This document shows positions 5,491-6,409 of a stretch of DNA of 6,409 nt, piece after piece (position 1 is the stretch's first letter; each line of letters opens with the position of its first letter). A program made the translations under genes and the position numbers. The notes under the pieces are model-generated. The model had not been told where the DNA came from and made no database searches. It saw nothing but the letters and a program-made list of their open reading frames with translations. The stretch lies in NCBI RefSeq assembly GCF_938040115.1, contig NZ_CALHXD010000308.1, forward strand, positions 1 to 6,409, read 5' to 3'. The DNA is from an uncultured Campylobacter sp. (lineage in GTDB: Bacteria; Campylobacterota; Campylobacteria; Campylobacterales; Campylobacteraceae).

Positions 5491-5622
5491 AATAAGCTTA
5501 AGATTTAATTTTAATTATATTAGGAAAATAAATGAGAATTTAAGCGAACTAATAATAAAATACCGGCTTATAAATAAAGTTAAGTTTTATTTAAATTTAT
5601 AATGGAGGTTAGAAAGCCCGTC

Positions 5623-6144
5623 ATGGAAAACACGAAGAAAAAAGCATCCATCTGGGTCATTCTTTTGTTGCTATCGTTTGGAGTGGTTATCGGTCACGGA
5701 CTATACACTTTTTACTATGCCAAGGGATTTTCATACTTTAGTCCGGATCCTGCAGCCTGTAAAAACTGTCACGTGATGAATCAAGTCTACGAAAGCTGGT
5801 CAAGAGGCGGACACCAAAACGTCGCTACCTGTAACGACTGCCATTTGCCGCATGATTTTATAGGATATTGGATCATGAAGGCTCAAAGCGGCCTAGGACA
5901 CGCGTATGCCGTTACTTTTAAAGATAATCCTTATGCATTTACCGCAAACGAAAAAACAAAAAGAGTCGTTCAGGAAAACTGCATGGACTGCCATAAAGAA
6001 TACGTCTCAAACGTTATCGATCCGCGCGCCATAGGAACCGCAAAACCGTTTGACAAAAATCTCAAAGAGCATCAAGGCAACTCAAATGAGCCTTTAAGAT
6101 GTGTATCTTGCCACCGCGAAGCGGGACATGCGCATAACTTTTAA
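5623..6144 (+). CDS. nrfH: Cytochrome c nitrite reductase, small subunit
   Basis: NrfH is the membrane-anchored tetrahaem quinol dehydrogenase (NapC/NirT type) that takes electrons from menaquinol and feeds NrfA in the periplasm. Numbered from this start, the 173 residues have a short cytoplasmic N-terminus, one membrane helix at about 10-30, and four haem-binding CxxCH motifs: CKNCH (46-50), CNDCH (70-74), CMDCH (120-124) and CVSCH (160-164). M52 in CKNCHVM is the expected unusual axial ligand of haem 1. Start choice: an in-frame ATG at 5602 would add seven residues but has no ribosome binding site. GGAGG at 5604-5608 precedes the ATG at 5623, though the 14-base spacer is long, so the start is uncertain. 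nrfA begins 19 bases downstream, forming the usual nrfHA operon. It is the only plus-strand operon here. Confidence 0.95.
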   Translation: MENTKKKASIWVILLLLSFGVVIGHGLYTFYYAKGFSYFSPDPAACKNCHVMNQVYESWSRGGHQNVATCNDCHLPHDFIGYWIMKAQSGLGHAYAVTFKDNPYAFTANEKTKRVVQENCMDCHKEYVSNVIDPRAIGTAKPFDKNLKEHQGNSNEPLRCVSCHREAGHAHNF

Positions 6145-6163
6145 AATTTAACAGGAGGATAAA

Positions 6164-6409
6164 ATGAAAAACAAAGTGTTGTATGTAGCTACTTTCTTAG
6201 TGGCTGTCGTACTCGGTGCGGCTATGTTCGCGCTTTTTACGGATATCGGCGCTAAAAAAGCCGAAGAAAAGATGTATCCGCTAATGCTCAATAAAGTAAG
6301 CGAACTTGAGCCTGATTTTGAAAAATGGGGCGCAAATTTCCCAAATCAGCTCGATGCTTACAAAAAAATGGAGCATAAAAGCGACGCAAATCCAAAAGGA
6401 AGCGAATTT
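6164..6409 (+). CDS. nrfA: Cytochrome c nitrite reductase, catalytic subunit (5' part)
   Basis: The first 82 codons of a gene running off the right edge. NrfA is the pentahaem periplasmic enzyme that reduces nitrite to ammonium with six electrons delivered through NrfH. Visible here are a hydrophobic signal peptide or anchor (about residues 5-25, MKNKVLYVATFL to MFALF) and the early mature region with EPDFEKWGANFPNQLDAYKKM at about 49-69, which resembles the segment before the first haem in epsilonproteobacterial NrfA. No haem motif falls inside the window, so the call rests on this segment and on nrfH directly upstream. A strong AGGAGG at 6153-6158, five bases before the ATG, is the best ribosome binding site in the window and fits high NrfA production relative to NrfH. 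Confidence 0.92.
   Translation, partial: MKNKVLYVATFLVAVVLGAAMFALFTDIGAKKAEEKMYPLMLNKVSELEPDFEKWGANFPNQLDAYKKMEHKSDANPKGSEF

Larger units (their letters stand above)
5231..5601. other. AT-rich divergent intergenic region between surE and nrfHA
   Basis: This 371-base stretch lies between the divergent surE and nrfH genes and is far richer in A and T than its neighbours. The left part carries the surE leader and three AAATTTG-type words (about 5258, 5281 and 5388). A core at 5405-5423 has -10-like words facing both ways: plus TATAAT at 5418-5423, minus TATAAT at 5414-5419 and 5409-5414. Two perfect inverted repeats follow at 5433-5446 and 5453-5466, then candidate nrfHA -10 elements. A three-codon reading frame with a good AGGA sits at 5522-5543. 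Another -10-like TATAAA at 5569-5574 and an A/T-only inverted repeat (AAATAAA 5572-5578, TTTATTT 5586-5592) lie just before nrfH. I see no tRNA or obvious small RNA. Confidence 0.6.

Overview
The window looks like a chromosomal segment of an epsilonproteobacterium, most likely a higher-GC Campylobacter (C. showae / rectus / curvus / concisus group). Reasons: a four-haem NrfH followed by NrfA, a surE-tcdA pair, a mobA-pldA pair, extended -10 promoters of the TGCTAnnAT kind, and about 30 copies of the word CAAATTT/AAATTTG over 6.4 kb. Species assignment is inference. No rRNA, tRNA, CRISPR array, transposase or integrase was seen.

Layout, left to right. Bases 1-247 hold no gene I can support. 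They carry a dense cluster of the AAATTTG word and a hairpin that may end the operon to its right. Two minus-strand genes follow: a SUKH (SMI1/KNR4-like) protein at 248-835 and a secreted protein with MORN-like repeats at 855-1724. After a 223-base spacer comes the minus-strand pair mobA (3039-3704) and pldA (1948-3042), transcribed mobA first and joined by an ATGA overlap. After an 81-base promoter-like gap comes the minus-strand pair surE (4448-5230) and tcdA (3786-4451), transcribed surE first. Both of these start at TTG and they are joined by a TTGA overlap. Bases 5231-5601 are a very AT-rich divergent intergenic region with two adjacent perfect inverted repeats. The plus-strand nrfH (5623-6144) and the start of nrfA (6164 to the window edge) follow.

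How the genes relate. NrfH passes electrons from menaquinol to NrfA, which reduces nitrite to ammonium. MobA makes the guanine-dinucleotide form of the molybdenum cofactor that enzymes such as periplasmic nitrate reductase need, so it links indirectly to nitrate/nitrite respiration. SurE (nucleotidase), TcdA (tRNA modification) and PldA (outer-membrane phospholipase) are housekeeping or envelope functions. The SUKH and MORN-like pair is the only accessory-looking part; both families occur among immunity or antitoxin-like proteins, but no toxin is visible here.

The most interesting signals are the AAATTTG word itself (it contains a RAATTY site, supplies two TTG starts, and sits inside an insert-like stretch of mobA) and the twin palindromes upstream of nrfHA with 20-base centre spacing. 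I saw no clear new multi-gene system.
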